DNA of 64,000 nucleotides. Origin: Fuerstiella sp. (lineage in GTDB: Bacteria > Planctomycetota > Planctomycetia > Planctomycetales > Planctomycetaceae). The notes under the pieces are model-generated. The model was not told where the DNA came from, did no database searches, and saw nothing but the letters and a program-made list of their open reading frames with translations. The DNA is taken from assembly GCA_022447225.1 (NCBI GenBank), contig JAKVAZ010000003.1:1-64000 (forward strand). Direction: 5' to 3'. Position 1 is the stretch's first letter. Every line of letters begins with the position of its first letter. The position numbers and the translations under genes are program-made. Positions 9,801 to 18,300 of the stretch are shown here, piece by piece.

Positions 9801-10688
9801 CAGAGTTACAATGGCATCGGTAAACACGGACGACACGACATCACCGATTTGAATACCGTTGTTGGGACCGGTGCCTCCGGTATTACGAACCACACTTCCC
9901 CCGGCCACACCCAGTGTTCCCCCGGAGTGCGGTCCGGATGTTCCGGTGCCCACCTGAACGTAGTAGTACTCCGTGATTCCGACGGGTGCCGTACCGATAT
10001 CACCAATAACGAAGTCAACGGCAAGATCCTGTCCGGCGGGGCCGGCCACCGTTCCTGCCAGTTCTGTGAAGTAGTCTTCATCGACTTCTGCCATGATCGA
10101 GTTGGCGACAGTGTTAAAATCCTCGGCGGCAAATCCATAGGCCGTCACGTCGAATGTGGTCACCACATTGCCAAAAATGTCGGTCGTGTTGCCCTGTCCT
10201 GATTCTTTGAAATCGACCACAAACGTCAGGGGGTCGGTCGCATGGCTTCCGTCCTGGGCAACGACAGCTGAGTTTGAGGCGGGCACGGGAAACTTAGTGC
10301 AAAGCGCGCTGTCAGGGATCACGCTCTCGAAGAACGCGATCTCTTCCGGAGTGAACATGCCCAGAGGAACGTCGGCTCTCGTTTGGACATGCAGGTCATC
10401 CCCGCATGCGGCAGACAGCAGGACACGCTGTTCCAGTGATTCGATCGCGTTAATGTGGTTTGGGACGGACCGTTGCTGTTGAGTCCGTGGTCGCTGAAAT
10501 TGTCGGTAGACTGCAGGGAAATGACGACGCAGAAAACCACCTGTGTCACTGAATAAGGCACCGAAGGACGTTGCAGTCTGTTCACCGAGTATGGATGAAC
10601 GTTCTTGCCGTGATTTGCTGCGACCTGAGAAAAGATTGCACTTGAGTCGTTCGAAACGTGTGCGCGAGTCCCTGAAGTGCCGTGCCAT
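1..10688 (-). CDS. Giant exported multi-domain metallopeptidase (partial, 3' end outside window)
   Basis: One uninterrupted frame of 3562 codons read from ATG at 10688 and still open at the left edge. An in-frame TGA at 10734-10736 bounds it upstream. Residues 85-92 (LEQRVLLS) match the LEPR-xLL motif found near the N terminus of giant exported planctomycete proteins, which supports the ATG at 10688 over the one at 10358. Domains in order: metzincin-like site HEIGHTVSLSH at 323-333; SdrD-B-like modules near 403-488, 695-782 and 1449-1534; MAM/LamG-like modules near 495-667 and 2757-2928; FTP-like propeptide plus M36 module A (HEYGH at 1152, third ligand E1176 in GEGFSD); LVIVD/choice-of-anchor-B propeller about 1543-1920; His-rich repeat 1932-2028; second propeptide plus M36 module B (HEYGH at 2432, E2462 in GEGWSD); two PKD-like repeats; golvesin-like and choice-of-anchor-D modules. 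It probably acts as a cell-surface or secreted protease/adhesin. Substrate and secretion route are unknown. Confidence 0.9.
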   Translation of the reverse strand, partial: MARHFRDSRTRFERLKCNLFSGRSKSRQERSSILGEQTATSFGALFSDTGGFLRRHFPAVYRQFQRPRTQQQRSVPNHINAIESLEQRVLLSAACGDDLHVQTRADVPLGMFTPEEIAFFESVIPDSALCTKFPVPASNSAVVAQDGSHATDPLTFVVDFKESGQGNTTDIFGNVVTTFDVTAYGFAAEDFNTVANSIMAEVDEDYFTELAGTVAGPAGQDLAVDFVIGDIGTAPVGITEYYYVQVGTGTSGPHSGGTLGVAGGSVVRNTGGTGPNNGIQIGDVVSSVFTDAIVTLGGLTPSNALTSGNLGFTTNAISGTLSHEIGHTVSLSHIDKAGSVQPTGGASPIMGTGAIDLPNNDRIGDREFSLSGTDSQNAGAAVFHIPQLVGSVGLHSTGAVNTAEIRGQKWNDLDGDGVRDANEPPLNGWTIQLFNSGGALVATQVTADVDLDSSGTIDAQTESGIYVFTELAAGSYSVNEVQQPGWTQTAPISTDVFVQDFETGLGANETVAGSFSINASNAPLNNGTQMMGHSANYGATDYSFYEISLDLTGQNDVRLQFDYVAHIENTFDGFNVQASSGAINPPGDLLSPLAGMTYDTLSANFGLVPQIGTSGYDSNEALDTGQAVFDLSAFDGQTVNVRLQFGSDSSVSNPGINLDDIRVFENVASGTHAVTLTAGQQATGLDFGNQQQGQNNGEIRGQKWNDLDNDGVRDAAEPGLNGWVIQLFDNGGTLLATQTTVDVDLDSSGTIDPVTESGLYAFTGLAAGSYTVDEVQQTGWTQTSPIPAPLTSYASGSATLDLHTAVQDNVGARTTYRGLRYQPTATTPEAAAREFLANHSAQLNVQAAPDSLQLVEVKHGLAGTYTRFQQIHQGLPVYGAHVTVNQGSDGTVQTVHTSYASGKLPVRANTALTAVAAEDVAADTAGVTETYLSTTSEPVWFRHQDGSIRQAWRTMTYSAAPLADFLTLVDAQTGEVLLREDRMAHVDGTGHVYEANPWQSQGNGTNLVDNNDANNPTLEAQRVTVTLQGLNPVTGPGTGLLVGEFVDLATLNSPFLPDIDANEMSRVYNYTRDDDRFEQVVIYHAVDSVQRYFHSLGFDDDTGVANGIRDFPTLANAHWDTNDNSFYSTGNDAIHFGDGGVDDGEDTDIVLHEYGHAVQHDQNANWGGGEMGAMGEGFSDYLAASFYASVGDPVFQNSHAAAVGEWDATSYSSDNPPNLRRVDGTKIYPTDLVGQVHADGEIWSRALWDIRAAIGATTADKVILESHFGLPANSTMPDGAQAVLQADVNINSGANAAAIRSAFVDRGILSASAVPGTVTLNAESYTVGSSVTATVTDSDVTDPTLNVDISSSGFDSEFITLTQQSAGVYSGSINTSSTGTAGDGTLNLAVGDIITVTYQDADSGGGTPAAVTDTATIVAVSANHTVVLTAGQVVTGRDFGNHQANQNTGEIRGQKWNDLDADGVRDPGEPGLNGWVIQLFDNGGTLLTTQVTADSDLDNNGTIDPETERGLYTFSGLAGGTYTVSEVQQPGWTQTSPSGGGSSDPNGFNVTKLSQFDLSAFSGGNTSGNDITGYVSPSGREYAIIGLSHGTGYVEVTNPASPSIVAFVPGPDEGLPATTHHETAESHVHLNKGASTWRDIKTFAQHAYITNETSGGLQIVDLTQIDTGIVTSVGTLTDSGLQTAHNIAINPDSGFAYLLGANIAAGGLVVVDVATNPAAPTIVGTWSERYLHDAEIVSYTTGPSAGREIVYGFAETEGLKVIDVTNKAAMVTLATVPYPNVTYSHYGTLSTDQQHLFINDELDEQNNTNVSTTTTYVFDISTPATPAFLSSFTNGNTAIDHNLETRGNFLFEANYTSGLRVFDVSDVNNVQETGYYDTFPASDATEFNGAWGVYTDLPSGVVLVSDFNSGLFVLDVTQATTGTPLASSTVVHEFGSETGHTHGDGTVHSHTEGGTPHEHSHETEHEHADGTTHSHPEETTSHEHSHETEHEHTDGTTHSHPEETTSHEHSHETAKQAAADPHGHDHDHYLAAPYYVPPRQALINPDEWLSDTTAGAPLETAMTYLQSQAGQLGLTASELNQYVVTDQYRTESLGVTHIYLRQLHGGLPVIGADININVSDSGQVLNAYSAFIGGLGTADTPSPALSAEQALQAMAGELGLSTDVIPIMLDSASDTARSSTLLANEIARSPVSAELAYVPNSAGGVRLAWKLNLETVTGDHWFDGSVTADTGEMAGLTDWVKHATYNVYAVPKESPSDGGRSLEVDPADTTASPFGWHDTDGISGAEFTITRGNNVTAYADRDDDNVPDSGSQPDGTSSLAFNFPVDLGLAPSTYQDAAVTNLFYWNNILHDVHYAYGFNEAAGNFQTNNYGNGGTGGDAVQAEAQDGADVGNANNANFATPPDGSAPRMQMYTWTAPTPDRDGDFDNGIIIHEYGHGVSNRLTGGPSNAGALNAQQSSGMGEGWSDWHGLMLTQIATDTANDGRGIGTYALNQPTTGTGIRTQRYSYDTTVNTHTYGSISSGLSVPHGVGEVWATTLWDLNWALIGGSSLDLNLPNVGLGFDPDFINGTGGNNLAMQLVMDGMKLQPSNPTFLDARDAILAADQAANGGANQDTIWRVFARRGMGFSANDGGSANTLAVTEAFDLPATSTGTIELNATSYEVGTSVGITVRDIDLSVSASNTITLISSGGDTETVTLTSAGMGVFTATVGTSASGSTEDGTLNVLAGNTITATYNDADNGSGTAAVVTDTASVVSFVNVFVQDFESGLGGNESISGTFVINNTNTTLNNGTQMMGHPGPAYGNNEYSFYELTVNLAGFTGNQLEFDYAGHIEASWDGFNVQASTATISPPGNLISPVSGLPYGTLNSGAVAQLGTTAYDSGGSVNTGTAVFDLSAFDGQTVNLRLQFGSDGTVTQPGINIDNLRIRATGTDGTPPSNQPPTLDAITAVTIQDNAGLQTVLFTGVTAGTGETQPLAVSVISSNTTVVPTPTVNYTTPDTSGTLTFSPVSGQTGTSNITVTVTDGGPDGDLATTADNATVSQSFVVTVIPSGGGTPGTQSVTLITGQIISGIDFGNHNDAPTANAGPDQNVNEGDVVTLDGSASTDPESQPLTFAWTQTAGTAVTLSDAAAAQPTFTVPDLLNGETLTFQLAVSDGVNNSVADDVAITVSADNDAPTANAGPNQNVNEGDVVTLDGSASTDPESQPLTFAWIQTAGTTVTLSDAAAAQPTFTVPELLNGETLTFQLTVSDGVNNSVADDVAITVNVIPPHSGAQIVDNSDPDFSIESGSWTERNGSGGAADTYRFSAPGGGNGVVSWTFNNLELGTLYRVSTTWTPHPNRATNAPYTILDGANVLSTVPVDQQQTPSGSPDLTDLGVSWQNLAGPFLTNSGTLTVQLTNAGDGYVIADAVRIERTSNPSVGPEINVLDDLLSITDGSGNVSFGTTTTGSPVNKTFTVRNVGTSDLTLQPVTVPAGFTVIGNIAPNTVVAAGAQTTFTVQLDATTNGNFNGLLSIANDDGDENPFDFNINGTVITSVPVSIVDNSDPDFSIESGSWTERNGSGGA
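908..1477 (-). repeat. Two near-identical 285-bp tandem PKD-like repeats
   Basis: Copies of 285 bp (95 codons) at about 908-1192 and 1193-1477 differ at only a handful of positions. Each encodes a PKD-like/REJ-like beta-sandwich beginning PTANAGP(D/N)QNVNEGD. The unit length is a multiple of three, so unequal recombination would change domain number without breaking the frame. Confidence 0.85.
4605..4895 (-). repeat. Histidine-rich coding repeat inside the giant protease
   Basis: Residues 1932-2028 of the giant protein hold 26 histidines in 97 residues. Two perfect or near-perfect 75-bp (25-codon) units at about 4651-4725 and 4726-4800 encode EHEH(A/T)DGTTHSHPEETT followed by SHEHSHET. A degenerate third unit and a terminal HGHDHDH flank them. 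Clustered His with Asp/Glu is typical of divalent-metal-binding segments; a zinc-binding role is inferred. The repeat sits between the LVIVD-type propeller and the propeptide of M36 module B. Confidence 0.9.
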
Positions 10689-11185
10689 AAAACTCAGTCC
10701 ATTCAAAATAGCTGTGCTGAGCGTAACGATGAATCACAGTCAGGCTGATAACACTGGTTGTAGGGCCCGCACGGGTATACTCGGTTATGGCAATGCTGTA
10801 TGCAATCAGCCGAGCCCCAAAATTTGAAATGTTAGTCTGGTGGCTGAAGCAGCTGCGGTTTCGGTACCTGCTTGAAGTGGGGTAGCCCCTGTGATGACTG
10901 CGCGGTCACTGCTTGTTGTGGCAGCTCCGAAACCGGCCGGGAACATTTCAGTATCTGAGGGTGCTGTTATCTGGCGAGAACAGATAAAGCCATGGAACTT
11001 AAACGCAGCGGCGATCAATGTGGATTGACTGTAAACAGCCGCGCAAAGAACAGTTCAGCTCCAGGCAGGTGAGAGTTCTGTTCTTCAGTATGCCTGCACG
11101 GGCCCCTGAGACCGAGCCGCAGTTGTGTCCCGGATGAATCGGTGGCAGGAGGTTCTGAGGTTCCTCGTTTCAGAATTTGTTCGGA
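10689..11185. other. Intergenic, nothing recognised
   Basis: About 500 bases separate the giant protease start from the end of the glycosyltransferase gene. Short open frames on both strands have no recognisable product and no good ribosome binding site. It should hold the promoter of the giant gene, but I cannot point to convincing -35/-10 boxes. Confidence 0.5.
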
Positions 11186-12223
11186 TCATGCCACAAACCA
11201 TACGTCTTCACCGACACAGTAACCCTGTCCGGTCACAAACTCTGTAATCAACGGACGAGCACCGGCAGCTCCGACACAAACCACCAGGGGAGTGCCGTCC
11301 GGCGGACCGATGGATTCAGGAGGAACAACCCGCACGTTGTGAATCAACTGTCCCTGTTTGCGTGTACTGACCTCGATCAAATTACGAACTTTGATGTTTT
11401 CCGAATGCAGCCAGCGGAGCCACGGCTTACCTGTGCGGCCGGCTCCCCAGAGATCGACGGTTGAAATATTCAGTAAAGGACCGTTCTTCAGGTGATATTG
11501 ACGACAGTCCATAAAGGCCTGCCGGCTGTATCGAACATCCGTGCGGGTCAGGCGATTGGGTGAGTCGTTCCACTGCAAAAGAGACTCCGGTGTTTTTCCG
11601 AAACGCATTCCAGATCTGGCAGCCCGCAGCATGAGGTCATAATCTTCCGGAAAACTGTTGTCGCTGAATTGTTGAAGGTAATAACTCCGTCTGGCCATGA
11701 TGGAAGGGTTGACCAGCGGGAACTCAACAAAACGCAGAGCCAGAATCATTTCCGATGAAATTGTTTCTTTGTTAATCCACTGCTCGTAGCGAGCCATTCC
11801 TTTAGTCAGCCGCCCGTTCTTCGGCTGAATCTGTACACGTGATCCAACGACATCAAGTCCGTGTTGCTGAAGATGGGCCAGCTGGCAGGCCAGACGTTGG
11901 GGATCAGCCGTATCATCCGCGTCCATTCGTGCAATGATTGCAGCCTTGGCCAGGCGGTTACCCAGATTCGCCGCTCCAGCCACTCCCTGATGTTCGGTTC
12001 GTACGACCTGCACCCGTTTGTCCTGGACCTGATCAAGGATCTCCGGTGTTCGATCAGTGGAACCATCATCGATAACAAGTAACTCAAAGTTTCTCAGCGT
12101 CTGACTCAGAATCGATTGAACTGCGCATTTGATGGTACATTCCGCATTCCAGACCGGCAGTACGACAGAAATTTCAGGTTTGCTGGGCATTGAAATCGTC
12201 CGGGGGGGGCGCCTGCCCGACAT
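11186..12223 (-). CDS. Family 2 glycosyltransferase
   Basis: The 345-residue product starts like a GT2 (GT-A fold) inverting glycosyltransferase: ISVVLPVWNAE near residue 20, the nucleotide-binding text VIDDGSTDRT, and the metal-binding ARMDADD motif. These are the hallmarks of enzymes that transfer a sugar from a nucleotide donor to a surface polysaccharide or protein. The segment FPEDYDLMLR matches the catalytic (E)DxD/ED region. About 100 C-terminal residues after the GT-A core contain DLWGAGRTGKPWLRWL and GTPLVVCVGAAGARP, which resemble a small nucleotide-binding (Rossmann-like) extension seen in some planctomycete and cyanobacterial GT2 proteins. There are no membrane segments, so it is probably cytoplasmic. 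An alternative ATG at 12190 (MPSKPEI) starts closer to the conserved domain; neither start has a clear Shine-Dalgarno sequence. Acceptor and product are unknown. Confidence 0.85.
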   Translation of the reverse strand: MSGRRPPRTISMPSKPEISVVLPVWNAECTIKCAVQSILSQTLRNFELLVIDDGSTDRTPEILDQVQDKRVQVVRTEHQGVAGAANLGNRLAKAAIIARMDADDTADPQRLACQLAHLQQHGLDVVGSRVQIQPKNGRLTKGMARYEQWINKETISSEMILALRFVEFPLVNPSIMARRSYYLQQFSDNSFPEDYDLMLRAARSGMRFGKTPESLLQWNDSPNRLTRTDVRYSRQAFMDCRQYHLKNGPLLNISTVDLWGAGRTGKPWLRWLHSENIKVRNLIEVSTRKQGQLIHNVRVVPPESIGPPDGTPLVVCVGAAGARPLITEFVTGQGYCVGEDVWFVA

Positions 12224-12322
12224 GTATCTGAGTTGCAGAACACCGAAACTGCGGAATCCTGTGACAGAATGGACGGTAACGGACTCAGTTCTGAAACCGG
12301 CAGCGCTGGATGAGGCTGTTTT

Positions 12323-15300
12323 CTATTTTACGGCCTCCGTGACCTGCAGTTTGAACTCGTTACTGTTACCGACAAGTTCCGGGGCGTACATTCCTTTAAT
12401 GCGAGCCGGGAGGGCGGACATGCGGCCGGGTGTTTCTGCACGCAGACGGTAGTTGATGCTGTGGTTGCCTCGAGCGAGCCTGGAAATAAAGAAGGACACT
12501 CGGTCGTCCCGCAGTTCGCGATAGGCTCGCAGTCCGCTGTTGACGTAACCACTGCGTCGATCGTCCGGTTCGAAGCCACTTGGCTTATGGTCTTCCAGGA
12601 GGAGATACTCGTAGTCGTTTTTACTATCGATGAGCAGCTCAACTTCGACCAGCTCACCACTTTTGACCTGGTCGAAGTTCGCCAGCGGGATCCGCTTCCA
12701 TCGTGTCGTTCGCTGCCTCACCGATTGGCCCCTGTCACCTCGAACGCTCACCTGGTCGTCGTTCCGTTCGAGTCGATAAAATTGTCGTCGCACTTTTACT
12801 TCCAGACCGGCGGCCGTCACAGGATCTTCCTGAGTGAAAAACGTCAGGTACGCGTTGAAATAAACCGGTCCGGTTCCCGTTCGACGAATTTCGATGTTGC
12901 GGGCTCCCGTGTGTACCGTGTCTCCTTCCAGCAGCATCATATTGTCAAAGCTGAAGAAGTTCTCAGCGTTGATCCTGACGCGTTTGTGCAGTTGACCATC
13001 AATCGAGACCTCCACGGTCATGTCAGGACGATCTTCACCAGTTGCGTCGATGTATTCGGCCATCGATTCAATCACGACAGCTGTGTCACGTGTGCTGCCC
13101 CAGTGTCCGTCGGTTCTTCGATTATTCAGCAGATACTTGACCACACGTGGTGCCGTTATGTCTTTTGGACGCACTTTCAGCAGGAGGCGAAGGTACATTG
13201 CGTGTGTTTCGTTCTCATTGCCATACCAGTACCACCGGCGACTGCCAGGCAGCCTGAGCCAGGCCGTTTGATTCTCATCGTCCCGTTGCAGGTATTGCTC
13301 AACGTTCCGCAGAATTATGTCCCGCCGATCATTTGATGATTGACTGTGCAGCACCAAACCCGTCAGACACATTCCGTAGACACTGAGTTGCAGACGGTCG
13401 CGATCAAGATAATCAGTCATGGCCGGGTTGTTGCCATTGTGTTCAGACAACACCCAGGCGACCAGGGCATCCATGTTCCCCGCCTGCATTCGAAATGACC
13501 GACGACTACCGTTGGGGGATTCTCTGAATTCACGACGCCTGTCCCCTTCCTGAAGTTTGACCAGTTCGGCAGCCTGGTATGACTTCAGCCAGAGGACGCC
13601 TCGGTTGATCACATCCGGAAGGACGGGAACATCATTTACCTGGGCCACAGACAATCCATGGACAACCAGGGCGGTGAGATGCGGTGATGAGTGTTCTCCA
13701 TAGCCGGAGAACCAGCCCCATCCCCCGTCAGAGAGTTGCATGTCCGTGAGTGCCTGTACCCCATTGCGAACGATTCGGTTCATTTCGTCTGTGTCGAAGA
13801 CCGGGTTTGGATTTCGAGTGTTCCATCGCTGTTTGCTTTTTGCGGAATTAATGATTTCCTGAGCGTTCAGGTTTGTACGTTTTATTCGAATTGCTTCCAG
13901 ATCAAGACCCATGTTCACGAGTGTGCGCTGTGTGAGCACTGCCGGCAGGAACCGGTTTAAGGTTTGTTCCGTACAGCCGTAGGGGTATTCGATGAGATAG
14001 GGCAGCGCATCAACCATGGTTCCCGCGAGTGAAGGACTGTAACGAATCTCCAATCGAGACTGCTGTTCGATGCGTCGGGCCGGAACGTGAAGCTGCAATT
14101 GTGCTGAATCCTGGCCAGGGCGAATGGCGCCGGCAAAGCTTTCGGTCTTGAGAATGCCATGGATCTGAGCCGGTACGGTCAGTTCCACGGCATCAGATTC
14201 TTCGTTGGTGAGTGCCTTCATGCGCACCACAGCATTCCCTGAAGCAACGACCTGCACCGGCCAGTCAACTCGGGCTTCGCCGCCTGGTTCGATCTTCACC
14301 GTTTGTGTCGACGTTGTGAGGTGTCGCAGTTGTCCACCTTCGGTTTCCAGCACCACATCTACGTCTTTGGCCGTGTTTAGGTCGTTGTGTACGATGGCTG
14401 ACAGAGTGATTTGATCCTTTTGAGTGAAGAATCGCGGCGACTGTGGTCGAATGATGAGCTTCCTGCTGCAGATGATGTCTGTGGTCCCGGACCCGACACG
14501 GGTTCCCCTTCCGAGTGTCCAGACCTTAATCTTCCACGTTGTCAGATTGTCGGGCAGATCGAATTGTGCTGTGATTAAACCATCGGCATTGGAATCGACC
14601 GAGGCCAGCCACAGTGCCGTGTCGGTGAAAACAGAACGCACGGTCGGTTCCACAGAGGCGGTACTGTCAGCAGATAAACCGTCATCCGCCATCGCCATTG
14701 GGGAACCAGGCGACTCTTTTTCTTCCATCCGACTCGACCTCAACACACGGCCGCCGGTGTTACCGAGGGGCATGATCGGTGTGGGAGAACCGCCTGACAG
14801 AGGCTGCATCGGTCGGTCCCCCTTTCGGAACAGGGGAACCGAGATCCGCTGCAGTGTGGAGGTAACCCGCGATTGATGCTGTCTGCGGATGTTCCAGAAA
14901 AACTTGCGGATCTCCTGACTTGTACTCGCTGCGATGTACTCAAGACTCGCATCGTATGCTGTCAGGATGGCATTGCCCACAAATGGTCTGCCGGACTCAT
15001 CACGGAGTTTCACCGTGACTTCGGCAGATTCGCCAGGTCGGTATTCCTTCTGAGAGGCCACCACTTCAACCTCCGCTACTTTTTGTACCGGCGGGACAAA
15101 TATTTGTTTCATTGCGGAATGCAGGCGACCATTGGCAATGGTCAGGGCCTCAACGTATATATTGGGCATGTCCTCCGGTCGAATCTTCAGGTTGTATGTC
15201 GTACTCTTGCCTTTCAGACGAATGACTTCCGGTTGAGGACAGACCCCGTTCACGGGGCGTACGAACAACAGGACTGTGCTGTCGGGAAGATTCGTGTTGA

Positions 15301-18300
15301 TCTGAATTACGGCCGTTTCACCTGGTTGATAGTCACGTTTTTCGACAATCAGTTCCAGATCGTTAAAACGATACCCGCGTTGGGCGTCACCGGGGCCGCG
15401 GACGTAAAGCAACTGACCGCCTTCCAGGGTTGTTCCCTCAACATCAGTTACACTGCAGGACACTCGATACTGACCCGCCTGCGGAATGACGGCTTTAAAT
15501 GACGTCGAGCCGTCTTCACCGGTCGCAATATCAAATGTCTCGACCTCTCGCTCCTCGGCGTCATTGCCATTCCAGGTAACCTGCAGCAGTCTTCCGGTGA
15601 CAGGTCCTTCGACTCTTCTTCCGTCGGATGTTCGGGCCTGCAGGTTAACAGTGACCGTGTCTCCGGTCTGGTAGTGGCCTCGATCCGTCCAGACGAATAC
15701 CTTAAATGGCTTTCGTGCCACCAGAACGTCACCTTCCGCAAATATTGTACGACGAGACTGATCCATCACTTCGGCAGTGATACGGTACAGGTGATCGCTG
15801 TCGGAGTGGTGCTGTCGTGCTGATTCTGTATCGATCTTCACTGCAAGCGTCCCGTCGGCCCCGATAGCTGCATCTCCTTCTGCAACAACCTCCGGCGGAT
15901 CAAAACTCCAGCCCGACCACCGCGGAGTCGGACCGAAACAGCCCCACTGATGCCAGCCTGGATACCAGGCTGAATCGGGGGGGAACCACCAGTAGCCGGG
16001 ACTAAACAGCCAGTCCCACTGCGTTTTCGGGAACCACCGATTGTCTTGCGTCGTGCGTTCGATCCTATAGCGAACTCTACCATTGCTGACGGGGGCACCG
16101 AAGTAATAGCGTGCATTGATGACTGCTGAAATGGTCTCGCCCGGTTTCACTGGTTCATCGGGGGCGTCGATACTGACTTCGAACTCAGGCTTGCGGTATT
16201 CTTCCACCTGGAAATCTCCGCTGCCAATGGCCGGCTTGTTGCTGCGATTGTCGTTTCGACAGATTGCCAGCGTATAGCTGCCCGGAACGGCGTCGGCCGG
16301 AACGGGCCAGGTTCCGTCGATCCCCCCCCATCGATCGGTGGTTACGCTGCGTTCTTCAGTAACGTCCCCTCGAGGGTTGTACACCTGCAGCACAAAAGAT
16401 GTATGAGCATACCTGGCTTCCTTTTCATGAAAGCGAGGCTGACGTATCCACATGCGAAATTTCACTTCGTGTTCCGGTCTGTACACCGGACGATCGGTCA
16501 CTACATAGACTTTGACAGGACTGTCGTGTAGTTCGTGTAGTGGCTGTGCTTTCCAGAAACGACTGAAGCCATCGAACGCCAGACCTCCCGCGTCGGTTCT
16601 GGCAACAGTCACCCACCGCATCCGACTGTGCTGTTCAGGAGCAACCACACACAATCCATTTCCGTCGGTTCGATCGGTAAACCGGCGAGTGATAACGTGG
16701 TGGTTGCGAGTGCGACCAATCCGTTTCTGACGGAAGCCAAAAAACTCCATGCCGGCTCGATCCGCCGGAGCACCGGTTGCAGCGTCTGCCACGAAGTAAA
16801 GCGTACCGTCTTCAATATGTTTTTTCGTGATCGATGTGTCTGCAATCCACAGTACGATCCGTGATGTATTGCCGTCTCTGATTGTTGCTTCGACCCAGTA
16901 GGCACCTGCCTTTTTAAGAGGAGTCGTGACCGATTCCTGGACGTCAAAGTGCCCTTCCTTTGGTGTCAGATCCAGTTCCCAGCTGGCGACAGGTTTTCCC
17001 AGATATTTACTTCGGTTGTCATTGATCAGACGATAGCCCACGTTCTGGATTTGTATTCTGTTGTGATCAAGCTGCGCGGGGCGGTCTTCAAGGTACTCAC
17101 GTGTGTCTGACAGGAGTTGTTCGATGTCGATGGGACGGGCGGTGAAACTTGCCTGGCTGCCATTTCGAAAACGGATATCAAGAACTGCTCCCTGACCGGC
17201 GGACTGAGTCCTCGCCGTCTCAAACTGAATCTGGTTGTCTTCGATTTGCCTGATGCGTTTACGCAGCTGACTGCGAACCTTGGGCTGTCGAGTCAGTTCG
17301 AGTGCATTTCGGAGCAGGGCAGCCGCCTGTGGATACTGATGACGATTCATACGCACCTGAATCATCATGTCAATCGCCTGTTTCTGTTGGCTGTCTTTTC
17401 GATCAATCACTCGTTGAATGACGGCAATGTGATTGAATTCTTCCGGAAGACTGAGTCTTCGTTCACCAATTGCCAGTCGTGCCAGTGTTTCTGTATCGTC
17501 CAGTTGATGCAGAGTGAACCCGGCAACAGATCGATCTCCTGTAGTTCGCGTGACCGGAGCCAGTTGATGCGTCGTGGAGCGGACGCCGAACTGCCTGACC
17601 AGGAACCGGGCCCATTCCAGGTCCACAGCACTCTGACGGTTCGGAGCAAGCAGTACCTGCTGTGCCATTGCCCACCGCCACCGCTCTCCGTCGGAGCTGC
17701 CCGTTTCCCAGGAATTCGGAACATGAAACAGCACCGGGTCGCCCTCTTCATCGACTGGTGCGTCTGGCGGGGAATGACCGTAACTTTCAAAGTGATGGTT
17801 GCCGGACAGGTTTTGATAGCCCGGAAGCACGGTCAGGTCAGTGAGATCCTGCAATTTCCATGGTTGTGATAATCGCTCCTGACCGGTGATATTTGCGAGT
17901 AGGCCCCACACATTTGCTTTTGCTTCCGGCGTCGCGTCTTCTGCCTGTTCGAGTGCTGCCAGCGTTTTTAGCAAAAGCTGGATCGACCGGACCCGGTCTC
18001 GCGCCTCCGATGAAGCATACTGGCCGTTACCACGATGCTCTCCACGTTCAAACTGTCCGCCGATAACAAATCCGTGGTGATCAATTGCTTCACCGAATAA
18101 CTGACCCGCCGTGAGCAGCAACTGCCAGTCATTGTTGTGAATCTCGATTGCCGTCTCGACCAGCTGGTCGAATTCATTGACTCGATTGAGGTGTTGCAGA
18201 CAGTTTACGGCGTTGCTGAGATCATCTGCAGTGAACTGTCCGCCATTGTCGGAATCTTCAATCAGCTTCCGAAACACCTCCAGTGCCTCCGCATAATTGC

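Noticed and set aside
10319-10585. Possible separate small gene at the start of the giant protease
   Set aside because: The frame carrying the LEPR-xLL motif continues to ATG 10688, so this interval is the coding N terminus in another frame.
12461-13336. 291-codon plus frame inside the alpha-2-macroglobulin gene
   Set aside because: Antisense shadow of a well-supported gene; no recognisable protein text.
17117-17869. 250-codon plus frame inside the alpha-2-macroglobulin gene
   Set aside because: Antisense shadow of the N-terminal part of a well-supported gene.
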